5,070 bases of DNA, taken from NCBI GenBank assembly GCA_019241495.1, contig JAFAWZ010000214.1:1-5070 (forward strand), written 5' to 3'. The translations under genes were made by a program, and so were the position numbers. This DNA is from Acidimicrobiales bacterium. GTDB lineage: Bacteria; Actinomycetota; Acidimicrobiia; Acidimicrobiales; Palsa-688. Under the pieces are notes generated by a model, which was not told the origin of the DNA, ran no database searches, and saw only the letters and a list, made by a program, of their open reading frames with translations. This document shows, piece after piece, positions 1 to 5,070 of this stretch; the stretch's first letter is position 1, and each line of letters opens with the position of its first letter.

Positions 1-275
1 ACGCGGCGCTCCACCGCGGTGTGGATGTCCTCGTCGCCGGGCTGGAAGCTGAACGAGCCGGTCTCGATCTCCTCGGCGACGCGGTCGAGCGCGGCGACGA
101 TGATCCCGGCCTCCTCGTCTGTCAGGATCCCGGCCCGGGCCAGGCCGTGCACGTGGGCCCGGGAGCAGGCCAGGTCGTCGGCGGCCAGCCGGCGGTCGAA
201 CGGCAGGCTGACGGTGAACGCCATCAGTTCGTCAGCGGCCTGCTCGCCGCCGAAGCGACCGGGCCAGAGGGTCAT
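1..275 (-). CDS. argH: Argininosuccinate lyase, N-terminal part (cut by window edge)
   Basis: Last enzyme of arginine synthesis: it cleaves argininosuccinate to arginine and fumarate in the cytoplasm, as a homotetramer of the fumarase/aspartase superfamily. Only the first 91 codons are inside the window; the full family protein is about 460-470 residues, so most of the gene, including the signature loop of the superfamily, lies beyond base 1. The visible part matches the ArgH N-terminus: it opens MTLWPGRFGG (compare the usual LWGGRF), has SRAH at residues 38-41 in the segment that contacts substrate in the family, and DEDIHTAVE at 81-89. The ATG at 275-273 overlaps the argG stop as ATGA; GGGAG lies only 2 nt upstream, too close to act as a normal ribosome binding site, so coupling to argG translation is likely. 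No frameshift is seen. The identity is secure; whether the rest of the gene is intact cannot be judged. Confidence 0.95.
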   Translation of the reverse strand, partial: MTLWPGRFGGEQAADELMAFTVSLPFDRRLAADDLACSRAHVHGLARAGILTDEEAGIIVAALDRVAEEIETGSFSFQPGDEDIHTAVERR

Positions 276-1468
276 CGCTCCCGTCGCGACTGGCGAGCGG
301 CCCAGGTCTCCACGCCCAGACCCCAGAGCCGGACGAAGCCCTCCGCGTCCTGGTGACGGAAACGGTCGGCCGCCTCGTAGGTGGCCAGGCCGTAGTCGTA
401 GAGCCCGACGTGGCTGCGCCGTCCCGACACGATGCAGCGGCCGGGCAGCTCGCAGCGCAGCCGCACCTCGCCGGTGACGAACTGCTGGCTCTCGGCCACG
501 AACGCGTCGAGGGCGGCCTTGAGGGGCGAGAACCACAGGCCGTCGTACACCAGCTCGGCGTAGCGGGGCTCGAGGCGCGCCTTCTCGTGGGCGAGGTCCC
601 GCTCGAGCGTGAGGTCCTCGAGGTCGGCGTGGGCCATCAGCAACGCCAGGGCACCGGGGCATTCGTAGATCTCCCGGCTCTTGATGCCCACCCGCCGGTT
701 CTCGACCATGTCGATGCGGCCCCACCCGTAGGCGCCGACCACCCGGGTCACCTCGACGATCAGCTCGTGCAGCGGCATCTCATGGCCGTCGATCGCAACG
801 GGCAAGCCCTGCCGGAAACGGATCACGGTGTCGCGCGGCTCGGTCGCGGTGGGCGTCGTCAGCTCGTAGACCTCCTCGGGCGGCTGCTCCCACGGATCCT
901 CGAGGACGCCGCACTCGATGGTGCGGCCCCACAGGTTCTGGTCGATGGAGTAGGGGCTGGCCTTGGTCACCGTGATGGGGATGCCCCACTGCTGGGCCAG
1001 GTCGATCGACTGCTCGCGGGTCAGGTTCCACCCCCTCACCGGGGCGATGACCTCCAGGTCGGGCGCCAGGGCACGGCTCGAGACCTCGAAGCGGACCTGG
1101 TCGTTGCCCTTGCCGGTGCACCCGTGGGCGATGGCATCGGCGCCGAACTCCCGGGCCGCGGCCACCAGGTGCCGGGCGATGATGGGTCGCGACAGCGACG
1201 AGATCAGCGGGTACTTGCCCTCGTACTTGGCGTTGGCCTTGAGCGCCGGGGCGACGAAGTCGTTGGCGTACTCGTCGCGCAAGTCGGCCACGACGGCCTC
1301 CACCGCTCCGGCCGCCCGGGCCCGTTCCTCGATGGCGCTCCAGTCGCCACCCTGCCCCACATCGGCTGCCAGGGCGATGACCTCTACCTTCATTTCCTCG
1401 GTCATCCACCGCACGGCCACAGACGTGTCCAAACCACCGCTATATGCGAGAACTACCCGCTTTGCCAC
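272..1468 (-). CDS. argG: Argininosuccinate synthase
   Basis: Joins citrulline and aspartate to argininosuccinate with ATP hydrolysed to AMP and pyrophosphate; cytoplasmic, homotetrameric in the family. The product is 398 residues, the normal length of about 400. Visible motifs: the N-type ATP pyrophosphatase loop SGGLDTS at residues 10-16, HGCTGKGNDQVRFE at 115-128 in the citrulline/aspartate site, SIDQNLWGRTIE at 174-185, and VENRRVGIKSREIYE at 255-269. The C-terminal part (GRRS...LYD...LATYE...DAEGF) resembles the actinobacterial ArgG type. I chose the GTG at 1468 because it gives the canonical start MAKRVVLAYSGGLDTS and sits 7 nt after GGAAAGG. An in-frame TTG at 1474, two codons upstream, is the alternative; it has AAAAAGG 6 nt upstream, so it cannot be excluded. 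The gene follows argR after 36 nt and its stop overlaps the argH start (ATGA). The first 16 codons are unusually rich in A/T-ending codons. Confidence 0.97.
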   Translation of the reverse strand: MAKRVVLAYSGGLDTSVAVRWMTEEMKVEVIALAADVGQGGDWSAIEERARAAGAVEAVVADLRDEYANDFVAPALKANAKYEGKYPLISSLSRPIIARHLVAAAREFGADAIAHGCTGKGNDQVRFEVSSRALAPDLEVIAPVRGWNLTREQSIDLAQQWGIPITVTKASPYSIDQNLWGRTIECGVLEDPWEQPPEEVYELTTPTATEPRDTVIRFRQGLPVAIDGHEMPLHELIVEVTRVVGAYGWGRIDMVENRRVGIKSREIYECPGALALLMAHADLEDLTLERDLAHEKARLEPRYAELVYDGLWFSPLKAALDAFVAESQQFVTGEVRLRCELPGRCIVSGRRSHVGLYDYGLATYEAADRFRHQDAEGFVRLWGLGVETWAARQSRRER

Positions 1469-1504
1469 GATCAAACCTTTCCTTTTTCCGAATCGACTAC
1501 AGAC
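1469..1504 (-). promoter_or_regulatory. argR-argG intergenic gap with strong ribosome binding site
   Basis: This 36-nt gap separates the argR stop (TAA) from the argG GTG. It is the longest non-coding stretch in the window and only 15 of its 36 bases are G or C, in sharp contrast to the GC-rich genes around it. On the minus strand a purine run, AAAAAGGAAAGG (1487-1476), forms a double Shine-Dalgarno-like site: GGAAAGG is 7 nt before the GTG at 1468, and AAAAAGG is 6 nt before the TTG at 1474. The site shows that argG is loaded by fresh initiation, not by a stop/start overlap. I see no hairpin followed by a T run, so no terminator, and no convincing -10/-35 pair or ARG-box palindrome. Confidence 0.75.
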
Positions 1505-1972
1505 TTACAGGCCGGCGAGGGTGCTCAGGCGCTCGGCCATCTCGGCTCCCCCCACCCGCTCGTCGGCTACGACGAGGATGGTGTCGTCGCCGGCGACCGT
1601 CCCGACGACGCCGGCCAGGCCGGCCCGGTCGAGGGCGGAGGCCACCACGTGGGCCGACCCGGGTGGGGTGCGCACCACCACCAGATTGGCCGACTGGGCG
1701 ACCTCGACCACCCAATCGCCCAGCACCCGGCGCAGATGCTCCTCGGGAGCGACCCGGTCTTTGGGGAGCTCGGGTACGGCGTAGACGGCATCTCCCCCCG
1801 CCGCTCTCACCTTGACGGCACCGATCTCCTCCAGGTCGCGAGACACGGTGGCCTGGGTGGCTTCGACGCCCGCCGACGAGAGCAGCTCTACAAGCTGTTG
1901 TTGGCTGGTGATCGGCGACTGCTCGATCAGCTGGACGATGCGGTGCTGGCGTTGGGCCTTGGAGAGCTTCAT
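1505..1972 (-). CDS. argR: Arginine repressor ArgR
   Basis: Arginine-responsive transcription regulator of the ArgR/AhrC family; in the family it acts as a hexamer that binds ARG-box palindromes when arginine is bound, repressing biosynthesis genes. The product is 155 residues, the typical length. The N-terminal winged helix-turn-helix covers about residues 1-70, with the recognition-helix signature ATVSRDLEEIGAVKV at 41-55 (SRDL at 44-47). A linker follows, then the C-terminal oligomerisation and arginine-binding domain (about 80-155) with the hallmark GTVAGDDT at 124-131. The ATG at 1972 is chosen because it gives the canonical family N-terminus (MKLSKAQRQHRIVQLI) and overlaps the argF stop as ATGA; the frame stays open further upstream, but that sequence is only an antiparallel-free shift of argF and resembles nothing. 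No Shine-Dalgarno is seen, so translation is likely coupled to argF. As a member of the operon it probably controls its own expression; the target site would lie upstream of argC, outside the window. Confidence 0.97.
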   Translation of the reverse strand: MKLSKAQRQHRIVQLIEQSPITSQQQLVELLSSAGVEATQATVSRDLEEIGAVKVRAAGGDAVYAVPELPKDRVAPEEHLRRVLGDWVVEVAQSANLVVVRTPPGSAHVVASALDRAGLAGVVGTVAGDDTILVVADERVGGAEMAERLSTLAGL

Positions 1973-2859
1973 CGTTGACCGGCCAGCCACAGCAGCAGGC
2001 CACGGGCCGCGTGCATGCGATTCTCGGCCTCTTGCCACACCACACTGGCCGGTCCGTCGAGGACCTCTGTGTCGACCTCGAGCCCGCGATGAGCCGGCAG
2101 GCAGTGCAGAAAAAGGGCTCCCGGCGCGGCCCTCGACATGAGCTCCGCCGTCACGCGGTACGCGCCAAAAGCGTCCTGGCGCGCCGCGGCTTCGGCCTCC
2201 TGACCCATCGACACCCACACGTCGGTGCAGACGGCGTCCGCGCCCGCCGCGGCCTCCTCGGGGTCCGGAGTGACCACGACCTCGATGCCCCGGCTCCGGG
2301 CCTGGTCGAGCACGGGCGGCTCCAACTCGTGCCCGGGCGGGCACGCCAGCCTGACATCGACCCCGCAGAGGGAGCTGGCCAGGGTGAGGCTGCGGGCCAC
2401 GTTGCTGGCGTCGCCGATCCAGGCGACGGAATGCCCGGCCAGGCCGCCCCAACGCTGCTTCAGGGTGAGGAGGTCGGCGACCGCCTGGAGCGGATGGGAC
2501 AGATCGGACAACAAGTTGACGATCGGCACCTCGTCCACCTTTGCCATGGCCTCGAGCTTGTCGTGCTCGAAGACGCGGGCGCCGATCATGGCGTGGTAGC
2601 AGGCGAGGGCCCGGGTCACGTCCTCTACCGTCTCGCGCTCGCCCAGACCGATCTCTTCACCGCGGATGGTCACAGGGTGGCCCCCCAACCCCACCACTGC
2701 CATCTCGGTGGAGTTGCGTGTCCGGTTCGACGGCTTCTCGAAGATCAGAGCCACGCCCCGGCCGGCCAGGACCGGCTCGGCCCGGGCCGGGTCGGACAGG
2801 TCGAGCACGTCGCGAAGCTCCACCTCCGACAGGTCGTCGACTTCGAGGAAGTGCCTCAC
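1969..2859 (-). CDS. argF: Ornithine carbamoyltransferase
   Basis: Transfers the carbamoyl group from carbamoyl phosphate to ornithine, giving citrulline; cytoplasmic, trimeric catalytic unit in the family. The 296-residue product has normal length. The N-terminal carbamoyl-phosphate domain and C-terminal ornithine domain are both complete. Visible motifs: SNRT at 44-47 (family consensus STRT), Arg95, HPLQ at 122-125 (consensus HPCQ), GDASNVARSL at 149-158, DVWVSMGQE at 213-221 (the ornithine SMG loop) and HCLPAHRG at 252-259 with the catalytic cysteine. The SMG and HCLP motifs favour ornithine over aspartate carbamoyltransferase or the acetyl/succinylornithine variants, as does the operon, although two carbamoyl-phosphate motifs deviate. 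The start is GTG at 2859, overlapping the argD stop as GTGA, and is well supported by GGAGGG 8 nt upstream inside argD. The 3' end overlaps argR by 4 nt. Confidence 0.95.
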   Translation of the reverse strand: MRHFLEVDDLSEVELRDVLDLSDPARAEPVLAGRGVALIFEKPSNRTRNSTEMAVVGLGGHPVTIRGEEIGLGERETVEDVTRALACYHAMIGARVFEHDKLEAMAKVDEVPIVNLLSDLSHPLQAVADLLTLKQRWGGLAGHSVAWIGDASNVARSLTLASSLCGVDVRLACPPGHELEPPVLDQARSRGIEVVVTPDPEEAAAGADAVCTDVWVSMGQEAEAAARQDAFGAYRVTAELMSRAAPGALFLHCLPAHRGLEVDTEVLDGPASVVWQEAENRMHAARGLLLWLAGQR

Positions 2860-4016
2860 TCGCCCGTCCCTCCGAGGACCCCGCGCAGAATGGCGACCGC
2901 TTCGTCCATCTCTTCTCGGGTGACGAGCAGCGACGGGGCGAGGCGCAGGGCGGTGGGGGTCACCGCGTTCACCACCAGACCGGCTTCGAGGGCCCGGCCG
3001 GCCGCGTCCCCCGCGGCGTGCCCCTCCTGCAGCTCGACCGCGATCAACAACCCGAGCCCTCGCACGTTCTTCACCCCGGGGAGCGGCTCGAGCCGGGAGG
3101 TCAGGTAGGCGCCCGCCTCAAGGGCCCGGCGGGGAACGTCCTCGGCCTGCATGGTGGCCAGCACGGCGCGCGCCGCGGCGGTGGCGAGGGGCTGGCCCCC
3201 GAAGGTGGTGGCGTGATCGCCGGGCACGAAGGCACCGGCTACGTCGGCCCGGGCCCAGCAGGCGCCGATCGGCACGCCGTTGCCGAGCGCCTTGGCCACA
3301 CTGATCACGTCGGGCCGGACCCCGTAGTGCTGGAAGCCGAACCACTTCCCGGTCCGGCCCAGGCCGGTCTGCACCTCGTCGACCATCATGAGGATCCCCC
3401 GCTCGTCGCAGAGCTCCCGGACGGCCCTGAAGTACTCGGCGCCCGCCGGGTTGACCCCTCCTTCACCCTGCACCGGTTCGAGGAGCACGGCGGCGACCGA
3501 CGGGCCGAGCGCCTTCTCCAGATCGGCGGTGTCCTGCCAGGCGACGTGGCGGAACCCCTCCGGCAAGGGCTGGAACGGCTCGTGCTTGCTCGGCTGGCCT
3601 GTGGCGTGCAGGGTGGCCAGGGTCCGGCCGTGGAACGAGCCGTAGGCGGACACGACGACGTGGCGGCCGGGACCGGCCCACTTGCGGGCCAGCTTGATGG
3701 CGGCCTCGTTGGCCTCCGCCCCGCTGTTGCAGAAGAACACCCGTCCCTCACCGGCGTTCACGAGCCGGTCCAAGATGGCGGCCACTTCACGCTGCGGCTG
3801 GGTCCCGAACAGGTTGCTCACATGAAGCAGCGTCTGCGACTGCTCGCACAGGGCGTGGCCGACGGCCGGATGGGAGTGGCCCAGCGACGTGACGGCCAGC
3901 CCGCCCAGAAAGTCCAGGTAACGCTTGCCCTGGTCGTCCCAGAGGATGCTCCCCTCCCCCCGCACGAAGGTCACGGGTTGAGGCGGGTAGGTGTTCATCA
4001 AGCTGGTCGAGGTCAT
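2856..4016 (-). CDS. argD: Acetylornithine aminotransferase
   Basis: Pyridoxal-phosphate enzyme (class III aminotransferase, fold type I) that converts N-acetylglutamate semialdehyde and glutamate to N-acetylornithine and 2-oxoglutarate; cytoplasmic dimer in the family. The product has 386 residues, within the usual 375-405. Motifs in order: NTYPPQPVTFVRGEG at 8-22, NSGAEANEAAIKLAR at 97-111 (phosphate-binding loop), FHGRT at 128-132, EPVQGEGG at 180-187, VDEVQTGLGRTG at 212-223 with cofactor-contacting Asp213, and SVAKALGNGVPIGA at 239-252 with Lys242 as the Schiff-base lysine. TTFGGQP at 270-276 has Gln275 where TTFGGNP is more usual. Ornithine or 4-aminobutyrate aminotransferases share the fold, but length, motifs and context point to ArgD. 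The ATG at 4016 overlaps the argB stop (ATGA); no other in-frame start lies close upstream, and a well-formed GAAGGAG at 4045-4039 is 22 nt away, too far to be a normal site, so coupling is likely. Confidence 0.97.
   Translation of the reverse strand: MTSTSLMNTYPPQPVTFVRGEGSILWDDQGKRYLDFLGGLAVTSLGHSHPAVGHALCEQSQTLLHVSNLFGTQPQREVAAILDRLVNAGEGRVFFCNSGAEANEAAIKLARKWAGPGRHVVVSAYGSFHGRTLATLHATGQPSKHEPFQPLPEGFRHVAWQDTADLEKALGPSVAAVLLEPVQGEGGVNPAGAEYFRAVRELCDERGILMMVDEVQTGLGRTGKWFGFQHYGVRPDVISVAKALGNGVPIGACWARADVAGAFVPGDHATTFGGQPLATAAARAVLATMQAEDVPRRALEAGAYLTSRLEPLPGVKNVRGLGLLIAVELQEGHAAGDAAGRALEAGLVVNAVTPTALRLAPSLLVTREEMDEAVAILRGVLGGTGE
2868..2873 (-). promoter_or_regulatory. Shine-Dalgarno site deciding the argF GTG start
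   Basis: The minus strand reads GGAGGG here, a near-perfect match to the anti-Shine-Dalgarno, followed by 8 nt and then the argF GTG at 2859. It lies within the last codons of argD. It supports the non-ATG start and indicates that argF can recruit ribosomes directly as well as by coupling through the GTGA overlap. Confidence 0.8.
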
Positions 4017-4903
4017 GACGGGGTCACCATGGTGCCGACTCCTTCGTGGGTGAATATCTCGAGGAGCAGGGCGTGGGGTTGGCTGCCATCGAGAATGTGG
4101 GCCTGGCCGACCCCGCCCCTGACCGCGCTTACGCAGGACCCGACCTTGGGGATCATCCCGCCGTCGACCGAACCGGCGCGGATCATCGCTTCCAGCTCGT
4201 TCGTCGTGGCGTGCGAGAGGCGGGTAGCGGGATCACTCTTGTCAGTACGGATGCCATCGACGTCGGTGAGGTAGACGAGCTTGGCCGCCCTGACCGCCTC
4301 GGCGATGGCTCCGGCCGCGGTGTCGGCGTTGATGTTGTAGGCCTGGCCGGTCGCGTCGGTCCCGATGGTGGCGACGACCGGTATGAGGTCTTCGGCCATG
4401 AGCCGGATGAGGAGGTCGGGGTTGACGTCGGCGATCGTGCCGACGAAACCGAGCTCCGGGTCCTTGGCCTGGGCGCTGATGAGCCCGGCGTCCTCGCCGG
4501 AGACCCCGACGGCCAGGGGACCGTGGATGTTGATGGCACTGACGATGTCCCTGTTGACCTTGCCGACGAGGACCATGCGGGCGATGTCGAGGGTCTCGGC
4601 GTCGGTGACCCGCAGCCCGTCGACGAACTCGGGCACCTTGCCCAAGCGCTGCATGAGCTCTCCGATCTGGGGCCCCCCGCCGTGGACCACCAGGGGCCGC
4701 ATGCCCACCGAGCGCATGAGCACGATGTCCTCGGCGAACGCTTGCAGGGGATCGCCCTCGGCGCCGGCGAGGGCGTTGCCGCCGTACTTGACGACGACGG
4801 TGCGTCCCCAGAAGCGCCGGATGTACGGGAGCGCCTCCACCAGGATCGAGGCCTTGGCTGTGGCATCAAGTTGGGGGGCGTCCACTCCGACCGGCCCGAT
4901 CAC
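4013..4903 (-). CDS. argB: Acetylglutamate kinase
   Basis: Phosphorylates N-acetylglutamate with ATP, the second step of the pathway and usually the feedback-controlled one where the acetyl group is recycled. The 296-residue product belongs to the amino acid kinase family. Motifs: TVVVKYGGNALAG at 35-47 with the ATP-contacting Lys39, VVHGGGPQI at 72-80, FVDGLRVTDAETL at 93-105 (acetylglutamate site), VNRDIVSAIN at 116-125, YNINADTAAGAIAEAV at 189-204, YLTDVDGI at 211-218 and DGGMIPKV at 247-254. An N-terminal helix (ASILVEALPYIRRFWG, about 18-33) precedes the kinase core; in the family this extension goes with hexameric, arginine-inhibited enzymes, so feedback inhibition is inferred. The start is uncertain: the GTG at 4903 has no good Shine-Dalgarno, and a second in-frame GTG at 4885 would remove only six poorly conserved residues. 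The 3' end overlaps argD by 4 nt. Confidence 0.96.
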   Translation of the reverse strand: MIGPVGVDAPQLDATAKASILVEALPYIRRFWGRTVVVKYGGNALAGAEGDPLQAFAEDIVLMRSVGMRPLVVHGGGPQIGELMQRLGKVPEFVDGLRVTDAETLDIARMVLVGKVNRDIVSAINIHGPLAVGVSGEDAGLISAQAKDPELGFVGTIADVNPDLLIRLMAEDLIPVVATIGTDATGQAYNINADTAAGAIAEAVRAAKLVYLTDVDGIRTDKSDPATRLSHATTNELEAMIRAGSVDGGMIPKVGSCVSAVRGGVGQAHILDGSQPHALLLEIFTHEGVGTMVTPS

Positions 4904-4917
4904 GCGTACCGGCTCAT
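4900..4917 (-). other. Five-codon mini reading frame bridging argC and argB
   Basis: On the minus strand an ATG at 4917-4915 overlaps the argC stop as ATGA, then reads MSRYA and stops with a TGA at 4902-4900 that itself overlaps the proposed argB GTG as GTGA. The geometry would let a ribosome finishing argC re-initiate, translate five codons and re-initiate at argB. This occupies exactly the place where actinobacterial clusters carry argJ. It may be chance, a coupling device, or the remnant of an in-frame argJ deletion. Nothing shows that it is translated. Confidence 0.3.
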
Positions 4918-5070
4918 GGGTACAGGGCCACGGTCGGCAGGCCGGTGGTCTCTGGAAGGCCCAGGGCGATGTTGGCGCACTGCAGCGCCTGGCCGGCTGC
5001 TCCTTTGGTGAGGTTGTCGAGGGCGGCGATCGCCACGATCCAGCCCGTCCTCGGGTCGTGGCGGGCCGTG
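4914..5070 (-). CDS. argC: N-acetyl-gamma-glutamyl-phosphate reductase, C-terminal end (cut by window edge)
   Basis: NADPH-dependent reduction of N-acetylglutamyl phosphate to N-acetylglutamate semialdehyde, the third step of the pathway. Only the last 51 codons and the stop (TGA, 4916-4914) are in the window; the complete family protein is about 340-350 residues. The visible part is a clear match to the ArgC C-terminus: TGWIVAIAALDNLTKGAAGQA, followed by QCANIALGLPETTGLP, ending in VALYP. The D-N-L-x-K-G-A-A-G-Q-A segment is the conserved stretch near the end of all ArgC proteins. The reading frame is too short to appear in a length-filtered search because the window edge truncates it. The gene is the first visible member of the operon, and the promoter and any ARG box would be upstream of it, beyond base 5070. 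The end looks normal, so argC itself is not obviously truncated. Confidence 0.93.
   Translation of the reverse strand, partial: TARHDPRTGWIVAIAALDNLTKGAAGQALQCANIALGLPETTGLPTVALYP

Noticed and set aside
1476..1487. Run of T on the plus strand in the argR-argG gap as a terminator
   Set aside because: On the transcribed minus strand it is an A/G-rich ribosome binding site, and no GC-rich hairpin precedes the T run on the plus strand in a useful position.
1469..1504. ARG box or internal promoter in the argR-argG gap
   Set aside because: No TGAAT-type inverted repeat and no convincing promoter elements; the AT-rich content alone is not enough.
353..1978. 541-codon open frame on the plus strand
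   Set aside because: It lies antisense to argG and argR. Its translation is Gly/Arg/Asp/Val/Leu-rich without recognisable motifs, as expected from the complement of high-GC codons, and the opposite strand encodes clearly conserved enzymes.
1973..2452. Upstream extension of the argR frame to a 315-residue protein
   Set aside because: The added 160 residues come from argF read in another frame, are Arg/Gly-rich and unlike any ArgR domain; the ATG at 1972 gives a full-length normal ArgR.
2541..4274. 577-codon open frame on the plus strand
   Set aside because: Antisense shadow of argD and parts of argF and argB; low-complexity Arg/Gly/Pro-rich translation, no domain recognised, no ribosome site needed to explain it.
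4046..5011. 321-codon open frame on the plus strand
   Set aside because: Antisense shadow of argB and the argC end, with a Gly/Asp/Val-rich translation typical of such shadows.
5025..5034. Palindrome GGCGATCGCC, resembling a HIP1-type octamer repeat or operator
   Set aside because: It is a single occurrence inside the conserved argC codons for Val-Ala-Ile-Ala-Ala, so coding constraint explains it.

Overview
The window holds one continuous arginine-biosynthesis gene cluster, entirely on the minus strand. Read in the direction of transcription (from base 5070 down to base 1) the order is argC (3' end only), argB, argD, argF, argR, argG, argH (5' end only). The DNA is strongly GC-rich with G/C-ending codons, GTG starts are used beside ATG, and argR sits between argF and argG. 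That order (C-[J]-B-D-F-R-G-H) is the classic actinobacterial one, known for example from Mycobacterium tuberculosis. I therefore infer a high-GC actinobacterium. The protein sequences do not look like Mycobacterium or Streptomyces, so a deeper or less studied lineage is likely, but I cannot place it further.

Layout, high to low coordinates: the last 51 codons of argC (5069-4914); a 10-nt gap; argB (4903-4013); argD (4016-2856); argF (2859-1969); argR (1972-1505); a short AT-rich gap with a strong ribosome binding site; argG (1468-272); argH (275 to the window edge). Four of the junctions (argB/argD, argD/argF, argF/argR, argG/argH) are 4-nt ATGA or GTGA stop/start overlaps, the hallmark of a translationally coupled polycistronic message. 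No stretch of 300 bases lacks a gene, and I see no RNA gene, mobile element, CRISPR array or terminator. The long open frames on the plus strand are antisense shadows of these genes.

How the genes work together: ArgB phosphorylates N-acetylglutamate, ArgC reduces the product to the semialdehyde, and ArgD transaminates it to N-acetylornithine. After removal of the acetyl group, ArgF carbamoylates ornithine to citrulline, ArgG joins citrulline to aspartate, and ArgH splits argininosuccinate into arginine and fumarate. ArgR is the arginine-sensing regulator of the set. The deacetylation step has no gene here. argJ, which normally lies between argC and argB in actinobacteria, is absent, and in its place is only an 18-nt, five-codon reading frame linked to both neighbours by stop/start overlaps.

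This is mainly an ordinary, well-understood operon. The points worth a second look are the missing argJ and the mini-frame at its expected position, the divergent substrate-binding motifs of ArgF, and the AT-rich re-initiation region ahead of argG. I found no sign of a new kind of system.
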